NCBI GenBank assembly: GCA_024681775.1
Contig: JAILAF010000072.1
Coordinates: forward strand, 1-40,436
Reading direction: 5' to 3'
Length of the DNA stretch: 40,436 bases
Source of the DNA: Lachnospiraceae bacterium
GTDB lineage: Bacteria; Bacillota; Clostridia; Lachnospirales; Lachnospiraceae
The translations under genes and the position numbers were made by a program. The notes beneath the pieces were generated by a model. The model saw only the letters and a list, made by a program, of their open reading frames with translations, ran no database searches and was not told where the DNA came from. Numbering within the stretch: position 1 is the first letter of the stretch; each line of letters starts with the position of its first letter. Shown here piece after piece: positions 34,096 through 40,436 of this stretch.

Positions 34096-34572
34096 ATGGA
34101 ATTTACCACCGACATTCTCAGTGTATTTGACAAAAAGTGGGCGCTGCTCACGGCAGGCACGCAGGAAAGCTTCAACACCATGACCATCAGCTGGGGCGGC
34201 CTCGGCACCATCTGGAACAAGCCCGTGGCGACGGTCTACGTGCGCACCTCCCGGTATACCCACGACTTCATGGACGCGAATGAGTACTTCACCGTGAGTT
34301 TCTATCCCGAGTCCTGCAAACAGGTCCTGGGCGTTCTAGGCGCAAAATCCGGCCGCGACATGGACAAGATGAAGGATTCCGGCCTGACTCCCGTGAAAGC
34401 CGGCGAATCCATGTCCTTTGCGGAAGCGGAGGTGACCCTGGTCTGCAAAAAGCTTTTCCGCCAGCAACTGGATGTCGGGAACATGCCCCCGGAGGTCGCC
34501 CGCGCCATGTACGAGGGCCAGGCACCTCACGACATGTACATCGGCGAGATCGTCGAGATCCTGAAAAGATGA
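34096..34572 (+). CDS. flavin reductase family protein
   Basis: AAAGGGGGATC precedes ATG 34096. The 158-residue protein has the flavin reductase-like pattern: WALLTAGTQESFNTMTISWGG (FMN phosphate binding), GTIWNKPVATVYVRTSRYTHDF and EYFTVSFYPESC. It is likely an FMN-binding reductase or oxidase of the DIM6/NTAB type. Its TGA stop is the first three bases of the palindrome at 34570. Confidence 0.85.
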   Translation: MEFTTDILSVFDKKWALLTAGTQESFNTMTISWGGLGTIWNKPVATVYVRTSRYTHDFMDANEYFTVSFYPESCKQVLGVLGAKSGRDMDKMKDSGLTPVKAGESMSFAEAEVTLVCKKLFRQQLDVGNMPPEVARAMYEGQAPHDMYIGEIVEILKR

Positions 34573-34594
34573 CAGAGGGACAGTCCCCCTGTCA
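34570..34594. repeat. TGACAG palindrome at the flavin reductase stop
   Basis: TGACAGAGGGA-CAG-TCCCCCTGTCA forms a short hairpin with one G-T-like mismatch. The first TGA is the stop codon of the flavin reductase gene. Confidence 0.75.
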
Positions 34595-34625
34595 CCAAAA
34601 AGAACATCTTTATACCACAGGTTCA

Positions 34626-34654
34626 TTGCGCCTTTCCCGGTTTCCTGCTAAAAG
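34626..34654 (+). promoter_or_regulatory. extended -10 promoter before rtcB-like gene
   Basis: TTGCGC (34626-34631), a 17-base spacer and TG-C-TAAAAG (34649-34654) form a promoter preceded by TTTATACCACA. The same block is at 35881-35926. The start site would fall inside the next hairpin at 34654. Confidence 0.45.
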
Positions 34655-34682
34655 TTGTCAGAGGGACTGTCCCTCTGACAAC
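34654..34682. repeat. perfect 13-bp palindrome before rtcB-like gene
   Basis: GTTGTCAGAGGGA and TCCCTCTGACAAC pair perfectly around CTG. The element is 30 bases before the TTG start of the RtcB gene and would be the 5' end of its transcript. Confidence 0.75.
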
Positions 34683-34711
34683 CTCTGACATCACCCTGAA
34701 AGGAGCCAATT

Positions 34712-35848
34712 TTGATCACCATCGCAGGAACCTGTACCACAGCCCTGATCTGCTGCAGGGAGGACCTGGAGGGCGCATCCATCGAGCGCTACGCCCTGGA
34801 CCAGATCCGTCTTCTTTGCGACACCGAGGCCCTGCGTGGCAGCCGGATCCGCGTGATGCCGGACGTGCATCCCGGGAAAACGGGCCCCGTGGGGCTGACC
34901 CTCACTGTGGGGGATGCGGTTTTGCCCGGGCTCGTGGGCGTGGACATCGGCTGCGGCGTGGATATGGTGCGGCTGGGCAGGTACAGGAATGATTTTCAAA
35001 AACTGGATACCGTTATTCGGGAGAATGTTCCCGTGGGGTCCCGCATCCGGAAGACCCCCCATCACGAGGCCGAGACCGCGGACCTCGGGGCTTTGCGGTG
35101 CGAAAAACACATCCGGAGGGAAAAGGCGCTGCTGAGTCTAGGAACTCTGGGAGGCGGCAACCACTTCATCGAGCTGGACAGGTCCGGAGACGGCGAGGTG
35201 TATCTGGCCGTTCACAGCGGCAGCAGGCATCTGGGAAAAGAAGTCGCGGACCACTACATGGAAAAAGGCGCCAGACGCCTGAAAAAACAGGGCCTCGCGG
35301 TCCCCTATGAAATGACCTATCTCACGGAGGAGGAAAAGGACGACTACCTCCACGACCTGGAGATCGTGCAACGATACGCAGCGCTGAACCGCCGCATCAT
35401 CATCCGGGAGATCTGCAAGGCCATGAAGTGGAAGGAGGAGGAATGGATTTCCTGCATCCACAATTATATCGATGCAGACGGCGCACAGCCGGTACTTCGA
35501 AAGGGCGCCATTTCCGCGAAACAGGGCGAAAGGGTCATCATCCCCGTTAATATGAAGGACGGGATCCTGCTGGGGCGGGGTCTCGGAAATGCCGACTGGA
35601 ACGAGTCCGCGCCTCATGGATCCGGCCGCATCGCCTCCAGGGAGGATGTCACCAAGTCGCACACCGTCTCGGAATTTAAGGCAGCCATGAAGGGCATCTA
35701 CAGCTCCTGCATCGGCGCCGGGACCCTGGACGAAGCACCCTTTGCCTATCGCGGCATTGCCTATCTGCAGGAGGCGGTCCGGGATACCGTGCGCATCGAA
35801 GATCGCCTCACACCAATGTACAGTTACAAAGGCGGTAAAGACAACTGA
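34712..35848 (+). CDS. rtcB: RtcB-family RNA ligase, TTG start
   Basis: AAAGGAG precedes TTG 34712. The 378-residue protein has the RtcB manganese-site motifs: RVMPDVHPGKTGPVG, VGVDIGCGVDMV (Asp and Cys), LGGGNHFIEL (His), AVHSGSRHLG (His), and the GMP-accepting HGSGR motif with its His near residue 300, followed by SREDVTK. RtcB joins 3'-phosphate or 2',3'-cyclic phosphate RNA ends to 5'-OH ends using GTP, for RNA repair. The length is that of the shorter bacterial RtcB group. No RtcA, RtcR or PrfH gene is close by. It has its own promoter and stands alone. Confidence 0.9.
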   Translation: MITIAGTCTTALICCREDLEGASIERYALDQIRLLCDTEALRGSRIRVMPDVHPGKTGPVGLTLTVGDAVLPGLVGVDIGCGVDMVRLGRYRNDFQKLDTVIRENVPVGSRIRKTPHHEAETADLGALRCEKHIRREKALLSLGTLGGGNHFIELDRSGDGEVYLAVHSGSRHLGKEVADHYMEKGARRLKKQGLAVPYEMTYLTEEEKDDYLHDLEIVQRYAALNRRIIIREICKAMKWKEEEWISCIHNYIDADGAQPVLRKGAISAKQGERVIIPVNMKDGILLGRGLGNADWNESAPHGSGRIASREDVTKSHTVSEFKAAMKGIYSSCIGAGTLDEAPFAYRGIAYLQEAVRDTVRIEDRLTPMYSYKGGKDN

Positions 35849-35851
35849 AAA

Positions 35852-35883
35852 TGACAGGGGGACAGTCCCCCTGTCAACTTTTT
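35852..35883. terminator. TGACAGGGGGA palindrome with T run
   Basis: TGACAGGGGGA-CAG-TCCCCCTGTCA (35852-35876) is followed by ACTTTTT. The hairpin with T run is a plausible terminator for the RtcB gene and belongs to the repeat family of this window. Confidence 0.7.
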
Positions 35884-35897
35884 ATACCACAAATTGA

Positions 35898-35926
35898 TTG
35901 CCTGCCCCGGCCCTTCCTGTTATAAC
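35898..35926 (+). promoter_or_regulatory. extended -10 promoter before the double GNAT gene
   Basis: TTGCCT (35898-35903) and TATAAC (35921-35926) are 17 bases apart with TG at 35918-35919. TTTATACCACA in front and TTCCTG before the -10 are shared with the promoter at 34626-34654. Confidence 0.6.
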
Positions 35927-35978
35927 TTAAAGCATCACCACCCTTACGGAAAAGATGCCCGAACCCAAGGAGGATCCT

Positions 35979-37088
35979 ATGACACCTGTATCCGATCCCT
36001 TATTCGAAACACCCCACCTCATCGTCCGCCCCTTTCGCCCTGCCGATGCGCAGCGACTTTACGAGTATCATCTGGATGAAAACGTAAAGCACTGGTTTCC
36101 CAATGAGAGCTACGAGGACCTGGCGGAGGCGGAGGATGCCATCGGGTTTTTCCTGGACTGTGTCTCACATGACCGGCTCCCCTACGTTCTGGCGGTTGAG
36201 TTCAAAGAGACCGGGGAGCTTATCGGGGACACCGGTGTGAGCGAGGTGGAAGGGCATCCCGATGAGGTGGAGATCGGCTATGTCATCAGCGACGCATATA
36301 CCGGAAAAGGATATGCGACGGAGCTGGCATCCGCCATGAACGCTTTTGTCTTCGCAAAGTTTGGTCTTCAAAGGGTCTGCGGACGCGTACTGCACGGGAA
36401 CGATGCCTCCGTTCGGGTGCTGGAAAAGAGCGGGTTTTCCTTCCTGCAGGAAGAGATGGGTGCGGAGGATGACCCTTACGGGAACGGGATGCTGGTCTAT
36501 GTCTGTGACAGACTCGGCAATCTGTTTCTGGAGATGCATCCCGGGTTTTTCCGGCGGGACTATGTGAAGCGGGTTTCGGAGGAGGAGCCTGCGTCGGAGA
36601 TGCTGCTGGACCTGCGGGAGTTTGATCCTGCGGTTTACGAGAAGTCGCTCCCGGACAATGTCTCTTTTGGGTTTTACGACGGGCCTCTGGATGCGCTGAT
36701 CAAAGCGGTGGATGTCGTGATGCCCCACTGGGTCCCGTTTTTTTCCGAAGATTCCAGAGTCTATTGCGGATTTGTGGACGGGGAGATCGCATCCTTTTGT
36801 ATGATTGAGGACTTCGGTGAGCATGTGGTGGATGCCTCCGGCTCAGATCCGCATGCCGCCCCCCTCAGCAGGATCGGCGGCCCCGGCTGCGTCGGCACGG
36901 TCCCGGCGTATCGGGACCGGGGGATCGGCCTCACCATGATCCGGAATGTAACGCAGCTTCTTCGGGAGGAAGGGTACGATTTCAGCCACATTCATTACAC
37001 CTATGAGACGGCGTGGTACGGAAAACTCGGATACCGGACCTTCCTCACCTGGAGCGGGAGAGGGGTTCGGGAGGTGCAGGCGCTGTAG
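35979..37088 (+). CDS. tandem GNAT acetyltransferase, 369 aa
   Basis: AAGGAGG before ATG 35979 decides the start over ATG 35955. Residues about 10-170 are a RimJ/RimL-type GNAT domain (LIVRPFRPADAQRLYEY, then EIGYVISDAYTGKGYATELA and LHGNDASVRVLEKSGF). Residues about 215-365 are a second GNAT domain (CVGTVPAYRDRGIGLTMIRNV and the closing TYETAWYGKLGYRTF). The acetyl-CoA pyrophosphate loops are QxxGxG/A-like in both. The substrate is unknown; such doubles may be antibiotic or peptide acetyltransferases. It runs 93 bases before the MFS gene. Confidence 0.85.
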   Translation: MTPVSDPLFETPHLIVRPFRPADAQRLYEYHLDENVKHWFPNESYEDLAEAEDAIGFFLDCVSHDRLPYVLAVEFKETGELIGDTGVSEVEGHPDEVEIGYVISDAYTGKGYATELASAMNAFVFAKFGLQRVCGRVLHGNDASVRVLEKSGFSFLQEEMGAEDDPYGNGMLVYVCDRLGNLFLEMHPGFFRRDYVKRVSEEEPASEMLLDLREFDPAVYEKSLPDNVSFGFYDGPLDALIKAVDVVMPHWVPFFSEDSRVYCGFVDGEIASFCMIEDFGEHVVDASGSDPHAAPLSRIGGPGCVGTVPAYRDRGIGLTMIRNVTQLLREEGYDFSHIHYTYETAWYGKLGYRTFLTWSGRGVREVQAL

Positions 37089-37181
37089 AGCCCGCGCACA
37101 GACCGGCAATCCCGCGCCGCTGACATTTCGTGCACCGAGATCACAGAACAGAAGAACAGACCGACGAAAGATCCAAAACCC

Positions 37182-38495
37182 ATGAACAGCGACATCCAAA
37201 ACGACATACATAGCCGCAACCCCAGATCCCCCGGTCTCCGGGACTTCTATATCCTCTGGAGCACTCAGAGTGTTTCACAGCTTGGCAGCAGTCTCACGGC
37301 CTTTGCCCTGACCCTTTGGCTGTATGATCGTACGGGTTCGGCCCTGAGCACCGCCGGGCTGACCATCTGCACTTACGCGCCCTACGTGCTCATGAGTATC
37401 TTTGCCGGCGCACTGACGGACCGCTGGAACAAAAAGAAGACCATGCTGGCCTGCGATATGGTGGCCGCGCTCTGCACCCTGGGGATTTTTTTCCTGTACC
37501 GAACGGATACGCTGGCCATCTGGCATCTTTATGCCATCAACGTTTTTTCCGGCCTCATGAACACGATCCAGCAGCCGGCATCGGAGGTGGCGCTGACCCT
37601 CATCGTGCCGAAGGAGCGGTACCAGACCGTCAGCGGCCTGAAGAATCTGTCCCGGTCCCTCATCTCGGTGTGTAATCCCCTCATTGCCGCGGCCCTGTAC
37701 ACTTTTGCCGGGCTGGACATCGTCATCGCCGTGGACCTGGTGAGCTTTGCCATCGCATTTATCGCGCTGGCGTTTTTGATTCGGATCCCGGAGCAGCCCG
37801 CGGGTGGCGGCGAGAGCACACTGAAAATGGCAAAGGAAGGGCTGGTTTTCCTGAAAAAGACTCCCATGATCCTGACCCTGATCCTGTTCATGTCTGGGGT
37901 GAATCTCATTTCTTCCGCCTTTAATGCGACCCTCCCGGGGTATGTGATCCCGAATCCGAAGGGCGGGAATGCGGTCTTTGGCCTGATCACCTCCGCCTCC
38001 GGCGTGGCCATGGTGGTGGGGAGCCTTCTGGTGTCCTTTCTGCCAAAGCCGAAGGACCGGGTGCGGGTGGTGTTTGTCACCATGCTGATCTCTCTGGGGA
38101 GTGAAAACTTCATCCTCGCTTTTTCCAGAGAGCCCGTGCTTTGGGTCCTGGCCCAGGTCATCGGGTGGATCCTGGTCCCCGTCATGAGTACGAACCTGGA
38201 GGTGATCCTGCGAAGTGCCGTCCCCGTGGAACTTCAGGGCCGGGTCTACGCATGCCGGAATTCCCTTCAGTTTTTCACCATCCCCATCGGGCTCTTCCTG
38301 GGAGGCCTCATGGTGGACCGGGTGTGTGAGCCGTTGATGGCCGCCCGCTCGGATATACGGCTCCTTGCGACCCTCTTCGGCACCGGGAAAGGCTCCGGCG
38401 CAGCTCTGATGATGTTTATCCTCGGCGTCATCGGAACCCTCCTGTGCCTCATCACCGGCAGCAGGCTCCGCAGATACCACTATACCGAAATGTGA
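37182..38495 (+). CDS. MFS exporter of the macrolide-efflux type
   Basis: The 437-residue protein has 12 predicted membrane segments. The loop GALTDRWNKKKTMLACD between helices 2 and 3 is the MFS signature, and the N-terminal FYILWSTQSVSQLGSSLTAFAL is typical of the MefA/MFS_3 drug-efflux group. The ribosome binding site (GAAAGAT) is weak. Its TGA stop is the first bases of the palindrome at 38493. Expected role: export of a small lipophilic compound. The neighbouring methyltransferase with an attenuator leader fits an antibiotic-resistance setting. Confidence 0.85.
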   Translation: MNSDIQNDIHSRNPRSPGLRDFYILWSTQSVSQLGSSLTAFALTLWLYDRTGSALSTAGLTICTYAPYVLMSIFAGALTDRWNKKKTMLACDMVAALCTLGIFFLYRTDTLAIWHLYAINVFSGLMNTIQQPASEVALTLIVPKERYQTVSGLKNLSRSLISVCNPLIAAALYTFAGLDIVIAVDLVSFAIAFIALAFLIRIPEQPAGGGESTLKMAKEGLVFLKKTPMILTLILFMSGVNLISSAFNATLPGYVIPNPKGGNAVFGLITSASGVAMVVGSLLVSFLPKPKDRVRVVFVTMLISLGSENFILAFSREPVLWVLAQVIGWILVPVMSTNLEVILRSAVPVELQGRVYACRNSLQFFTIPIGLFLGGLMVDRVCEPLMAARSDIRLLATLFGTGKGSGAALMMFILGVIGTLLCLITGSRLRRYHYTEM

Positions 38496-38544
38496 CAGGG
38501 GGTGGCTGTCAGGAAAAGTCACCTGACAGCTTGTCCCTCTGTCA
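38493..38544. repeat. 52-bp palindromic element, same family as 18675
   Basis: TGACAGGGGG, CTGTCAGG, a loop, CCTGACAG and TGTCCCTCTGTCA form a long hairpin. It shares orientation with 18675-18728 and is slightly shortened. Its TGA is the stop of the MFS gene. Confidence 0.8.
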
Positions 38545-38553
38545 ACTTTTTGG

Positions 38554-38583
38554 TTGACATCCCCCCGATTCCCGGCGTATAGT
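38554..38583 (+). promoter_or_regulatory. strong promoter for the leader-peptide transcript
   Basis: TTGACA (38554-38559) and TATAGT (38578-38583) are 18 bases apart. The transcript would begin near 38590, about 28 bases before the leader ORF. Confidence 0.8.
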
Positions 38584-38617
38584 CTTGACTAATATTTCAC
38601 CGATGAAAGGAGCACTC

Positions 38618-38722
38618 ATGCTGCATACCTGCCTGACAAATTCCTACGTACCTATGGACCTCGTGATCATTACCGATCAGGAGCCCTATTTGGCGTACAG
38701 GATAAGGTCAGGTGCAAGGTAG
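38618..38722 (+). CDS. 34-residue leader peptide
   Basis: ATG 38618 follows GAAAGGAG at ideal spacing; the ORF ends at TAG 38720-38722. It encodes 34 residues starting MLHTCLTNSYVP and ending YRIRSGAR. The codons for the last residues contain GATAAGGTC (38701-38709), identical to the right arm of the terminator at 38754-38790. The ORF sits between a strong promoter and that terminator, which marks it as an attenuator leader rather than a functional protein. The residue that would stall a ribosome is not evident. Confidence 0.75.
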   Translation: MLHTCLTNSYVPMDLVIITDQEPYLAYRIRSGAR

Positions 38723-38753
38723 ATCCTACATCAAAAGCTGCGACACAGATCCC

Positions 38754-38790
38754 AAGACCTTATCAACCGAAAGATTGATAAGGTCTTTTT
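38754..38790 (+). terminator. attenuator terminator before the methyltransferase gene
   Basis: AAGACCTTATCAA (38754-38766) pairs with TTGATAAGGTCTT (38775-38787) over an 8-base loop, followed by T residues to 38790. The left arm can instead pair with GATAAGGTC at 38701-38709, giving a mutually exclusive antiterminator. Confidence 0.9.
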
Positions 38791-38840
38791 CTATATAGAG
38801 GACGACGAAACAGCACTACAGTGAGAGGAGGAATGAAAAA

Positions 38841-39650
38841 ATGAGAGAAGAGACAGAAGCGATCCGGGAGCATTACAACGCAGATCCGCAAAAGGAGTGG
38901 AACCGCCTGAAGATTTTCCACCCTTACGAGAAGTACATCACCACCCATATGATGGACCGCTACATCAGACCCGGCAGCACCATCTTGGACATCGGCGGCG
39001 GCCCCGGGCACTACTCCGTGCACTACGCCCGTCAGGGCCATGCGGTCACCCTCTTTGACCTCAGCGATGAAAATGTCCGCTTTGCGAAAAAGAAAGCCAG
39101 GCAGTACGGGGTAAAGATCACGGCCATGCAGGGGAACGCGCTGGATCTCTCCGCTTTTCCGGAGGATTCCTTTGACATCGTTTTTTTGATGGGACCGCTC
39201 TATCACTTGATGGAGGAGGAAAACAGAAAAAAAGCCATCCGTGAGGCGACGCGTGTCCTGAAACCCGGCGGCTACCTGTTCTGCAGCTTTATCCTGCTCT
39301 ACGGCGGCGTCATCTTCGGTGCCAGAGAGCTGCAGGACACCATCCTCATGCCGAAGGAGCAGCCCTTTTACGAGGCGGCGGCCAGAGGGGAAAGCCTGGC
39401 ACTGGAAGCTTTTACCTACGCATATATGACCACTGTCCCGGATGCAAAGGCTCTCCTGGCATCCATAGACGGCCTGCGGATGGAGACGGTCTTTGGTCAG
39501 GAGAGCATCCTCTCCCCCTATCGGAAGGAGCTGAAGGAAAGCCCGAAAAAGGTCCGGGATGCGTGGTACGAGTACGCACTTCGCTACTGCGAGAAGGAGG
39601 AGTACCTGACCCACACGGAGCACCTGATGATCGTCTCCCGGAAAAGTTGA
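38841..39650 (+). CDS. class I SAM-dependent methyltransferase under attenuator control
   Basis: AGGAGG precedes ATG 38841. The 269-residue protein has motif I ILDIGGGPGHYSVHYA (about 48-63), LFDLSDENVRFA, then GNALDLSAFPEDSFDIVFLMGPLYHL and a post-I LKPGGYLFCSF. The MGPLYHL stretch is characteristic of a Firmicute methyltransferase branch that is often found with antibiotic-responsive leaders. The substrate is not known; a ribosomal RNA or drug target is possible. Expression should depend on ribosome stalling in the 34-codon leader. Its TGA stop begins the palindrome at 39648. Confidence 0.85.
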   Translation: MREETEAIREHYNADPQKEWNRLKIFHPYEKYITTHMMDRYIRPGSTILDIGGGPGHYSVHYARQGHAVTLFDLSDENVRFAKKKARQYGVKITAMQGNALDLSAFPEDSFDIVFLMGPLYHLMEEENRKKAIREATRVLKPGGYLFCSFILLYGGVIFGARELQDTILMPKEQPFYEAAARGESLALEAFTYAYMTTVPDAKALLASIDGLRMETVFGQESILSPYRKELKESPKKVRDAWYEYALRYCEKEEYLTHTEHLMIVSRKS

Positions 39651-39701
39651 CAGGGGGACAAGCTGTCAGGATGACTTTTCCTGACAGCCATCCCCCTGTC
39701 A
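39648..39701. repeat. 54-bp palindrome, inverted copy of 18675 element
   Basis: The sequence is the near-exact reverse complement of 18675-18728 over 54 bases, with ends TGACAGGGGGACAAG and CCATCCCCCTGTCA. Its TGA is the stop of the methyltransferase gene. Confidence 0.85.
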
Positions 39702-39707
39702 CAAAAG

Positions 39708-39740
39708 TTGTCACGGGGACTGTCCCCCTGTCAACTTTTT
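39708..39740. terminator. GTTGTCACGGGGAC hairpin with T run
   Basis: GTTGTCACGGGGAC and GTCCCCCTGTCAAC form an imperfect hairpin followed by five T residues. It is placed to end the methyltransferase transcript. Confidence 0.6.
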
Positions 39741-39806
39741 AGGTATTTTTAAGTAGCGCTGAGGGCCGGTCCGTGAGAAAATGGAGGGGAAAAGGAGGTA
39801 TCTCAC

Positions 39807-40436
39807 ATGAAAGTGCAATATGGGGCGTCCGAAACCGGTTCCCTTAGCGAAGCGCTGAGAGGGATCACCAACCCGAAGCTGATCATCCTGATGAGTGTGG
39901 GAGACTGCTTTGAGGAGAATGTCAAAAAGCTGGAGGAGGCATTTCCGGGAGTGCCCAGCATTGGTTGCGTGGCCATGGGATACTCCGGAAAAGTCACGGA
40001 AAAAGGAGTCGTGGTCACCGCGTTTACCGAGGGGGTAACGGCGGCTGCGGGAGTGCTGGAGAGCGTGTCCACCATGCCCGCCAGACATATCGAGAGACTC
40101 GAGCGGGATGTGGACAGGGTGAAACCCGGCAAGGGCAATACCGTCATCATCGACCTTTGTTCCGGCAATGATGCCTGTGCGCTCAACACCATCTCCCCAA
40201 TCCTGGACCGCTACGGCATCCAGCTCATGGGGGGCACGGGGGATGCCGGAAAGGTGTCCTGCAACGGGCAGGTCTATCCCGATGCCATGGCCTACGCCAT
40301 CATTCGGAATGAGACCGGAAAAGTAAAGACCTACAAGGAAAACATCTACGTCCCCATGGAGAATGTGCGTCTCGTCGCCTCCAAGACCAATCGGGCGGAC
40401 TATTACATCGGCGAGCTGAACGGCCGCAGCGCGAAG
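39807..40436 (+). CDS. FIST-domain protein, 3' end outside the window
   Basis: AAAAGGAGG precedes ATG 39807, and the frame stays open for 210 codons to the window end. The N-terminal part is a FIST N domain (KLIILMSVGDCFEENVKKLE, then GCVAMGYSGKVTEKGVVVTAF, and IQLMGGTGDAG). FIST domains bind small molecules such as amino acids and are often joined to methyl-accepting or other signalling domains, which would lie beyond the window. It has no signal peptide. Being open at the end, it is partial here only because of the window boundary. Confidence 0.85.
   Translation, partial: MKVQYGASETGSLSEALRGITNPKLIILMSVGDCFEENVKKLEEAFPGVPSIGCVAMGYSGKVTEKGVVVTAFTEGVTAAAGVLESVSTMPARHIERLERDVDRVKPGKGNTVIIDLCSGNDACALNTISPILDRYGIQLMGGTGDAGKVSCNGQVYPDAMAYAIIRNETGKVKTYKENIYVPMENVRLVASKTNRADYYIGELNGRSAK

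Noticed and set aside
37275-38522. 415-codon minus-strand frame in the MFS gene
   Set aside because: Its composition is His/Gly/Asp-rich as expected for the complement of membrane codons.

Overview
The window looks like a chromosomal accessory region of a low-to-mid GC Firmicute, most likely a Lachnospiraceae-type Clostridium relative. The evidence is strong AGGAGG ribosome binding sites, Gram-positive lipoproteins, DUF5680, SseB, DUF4062 and Rpn families, and many GGGGAC/GTCCCC palindromes between genes. I saw no rRNA, tRNA, CRISPR array or replication origin. The genus cannot be fixed from this sequence alone.

Layout. (1) 1-4.2 kb: a structured inverted-repeat region, an orphan gene, and an operon-like run bounded by two paralogous Mor-type HTH regulators. 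The run holds an FxLYD-like lipoprotein, an XRE-type regulator, a 38-residue membrane peptide and a zinc-ribbon protein. (2) 4.3-8.3 kb, minus strand, visibly more AT-rich: a three-gene operon with a near-consensus promoter. It encodes an ABC/SMC-type ATPase with a hydrophobic insertion, an overlapping TOPRIM-like protein, and a dynamin/Era-like GTPase with a DUF697-like membrane tail. This is the best candidate for an undescribed defence-type system. (3) 8.6-20.6 kb, plus strand, higher GC: DUF5680, a NERD nuclease-like protein with a zinc ribbon, DUF4238, YciI, a 1342-residue Dna2-like nuclease-helicase, a macrodomain protein (closed by an intrinsic terminator), SseB, an ADP-ribosylglycohydrolase, a methyltransferase and several orphans. 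(4) 20.7-28.8 kb: an Rpn-type nuclease/transposase, a 1051-residue DUF4062-NTPase-helical-repeat protein that resembles a bacterial NLR, small helical orphans, a DUF3298-like lipoprotein and a membrane-anchored PEBP protein. (5) 29-40.4 kb: a second Rpn protein, then mostly metabolic genes. These are an SGNH hydrolase, a flavodoxin-type reductase, a PfkB kinase, a lipoprotein with DnaJ-type zinc modules, a flavin reductase, RtcB, a double GNAT, an MFS exporter, a methyltransferase behind a complete leader-peptide attenuator, and a FIST protein cut by the window end.

Two themes cut across the regions. First, a family of palindromes with TGACAG...CTGTCA ends sits directly at gene ends. In five cases the element's own TGA is the stop codon of the gene before it. 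Second, the clearest regulatory discovery is at 38.55-38.84 kb. A strong promoter, a 34-codon leader ORF, a 9-base copy of one terminator arm inside that ORF and a strong intrinsic terminator lie immediately before a methyltransferase gene, which is the layout of ribosome-mediated transcription attenuation.
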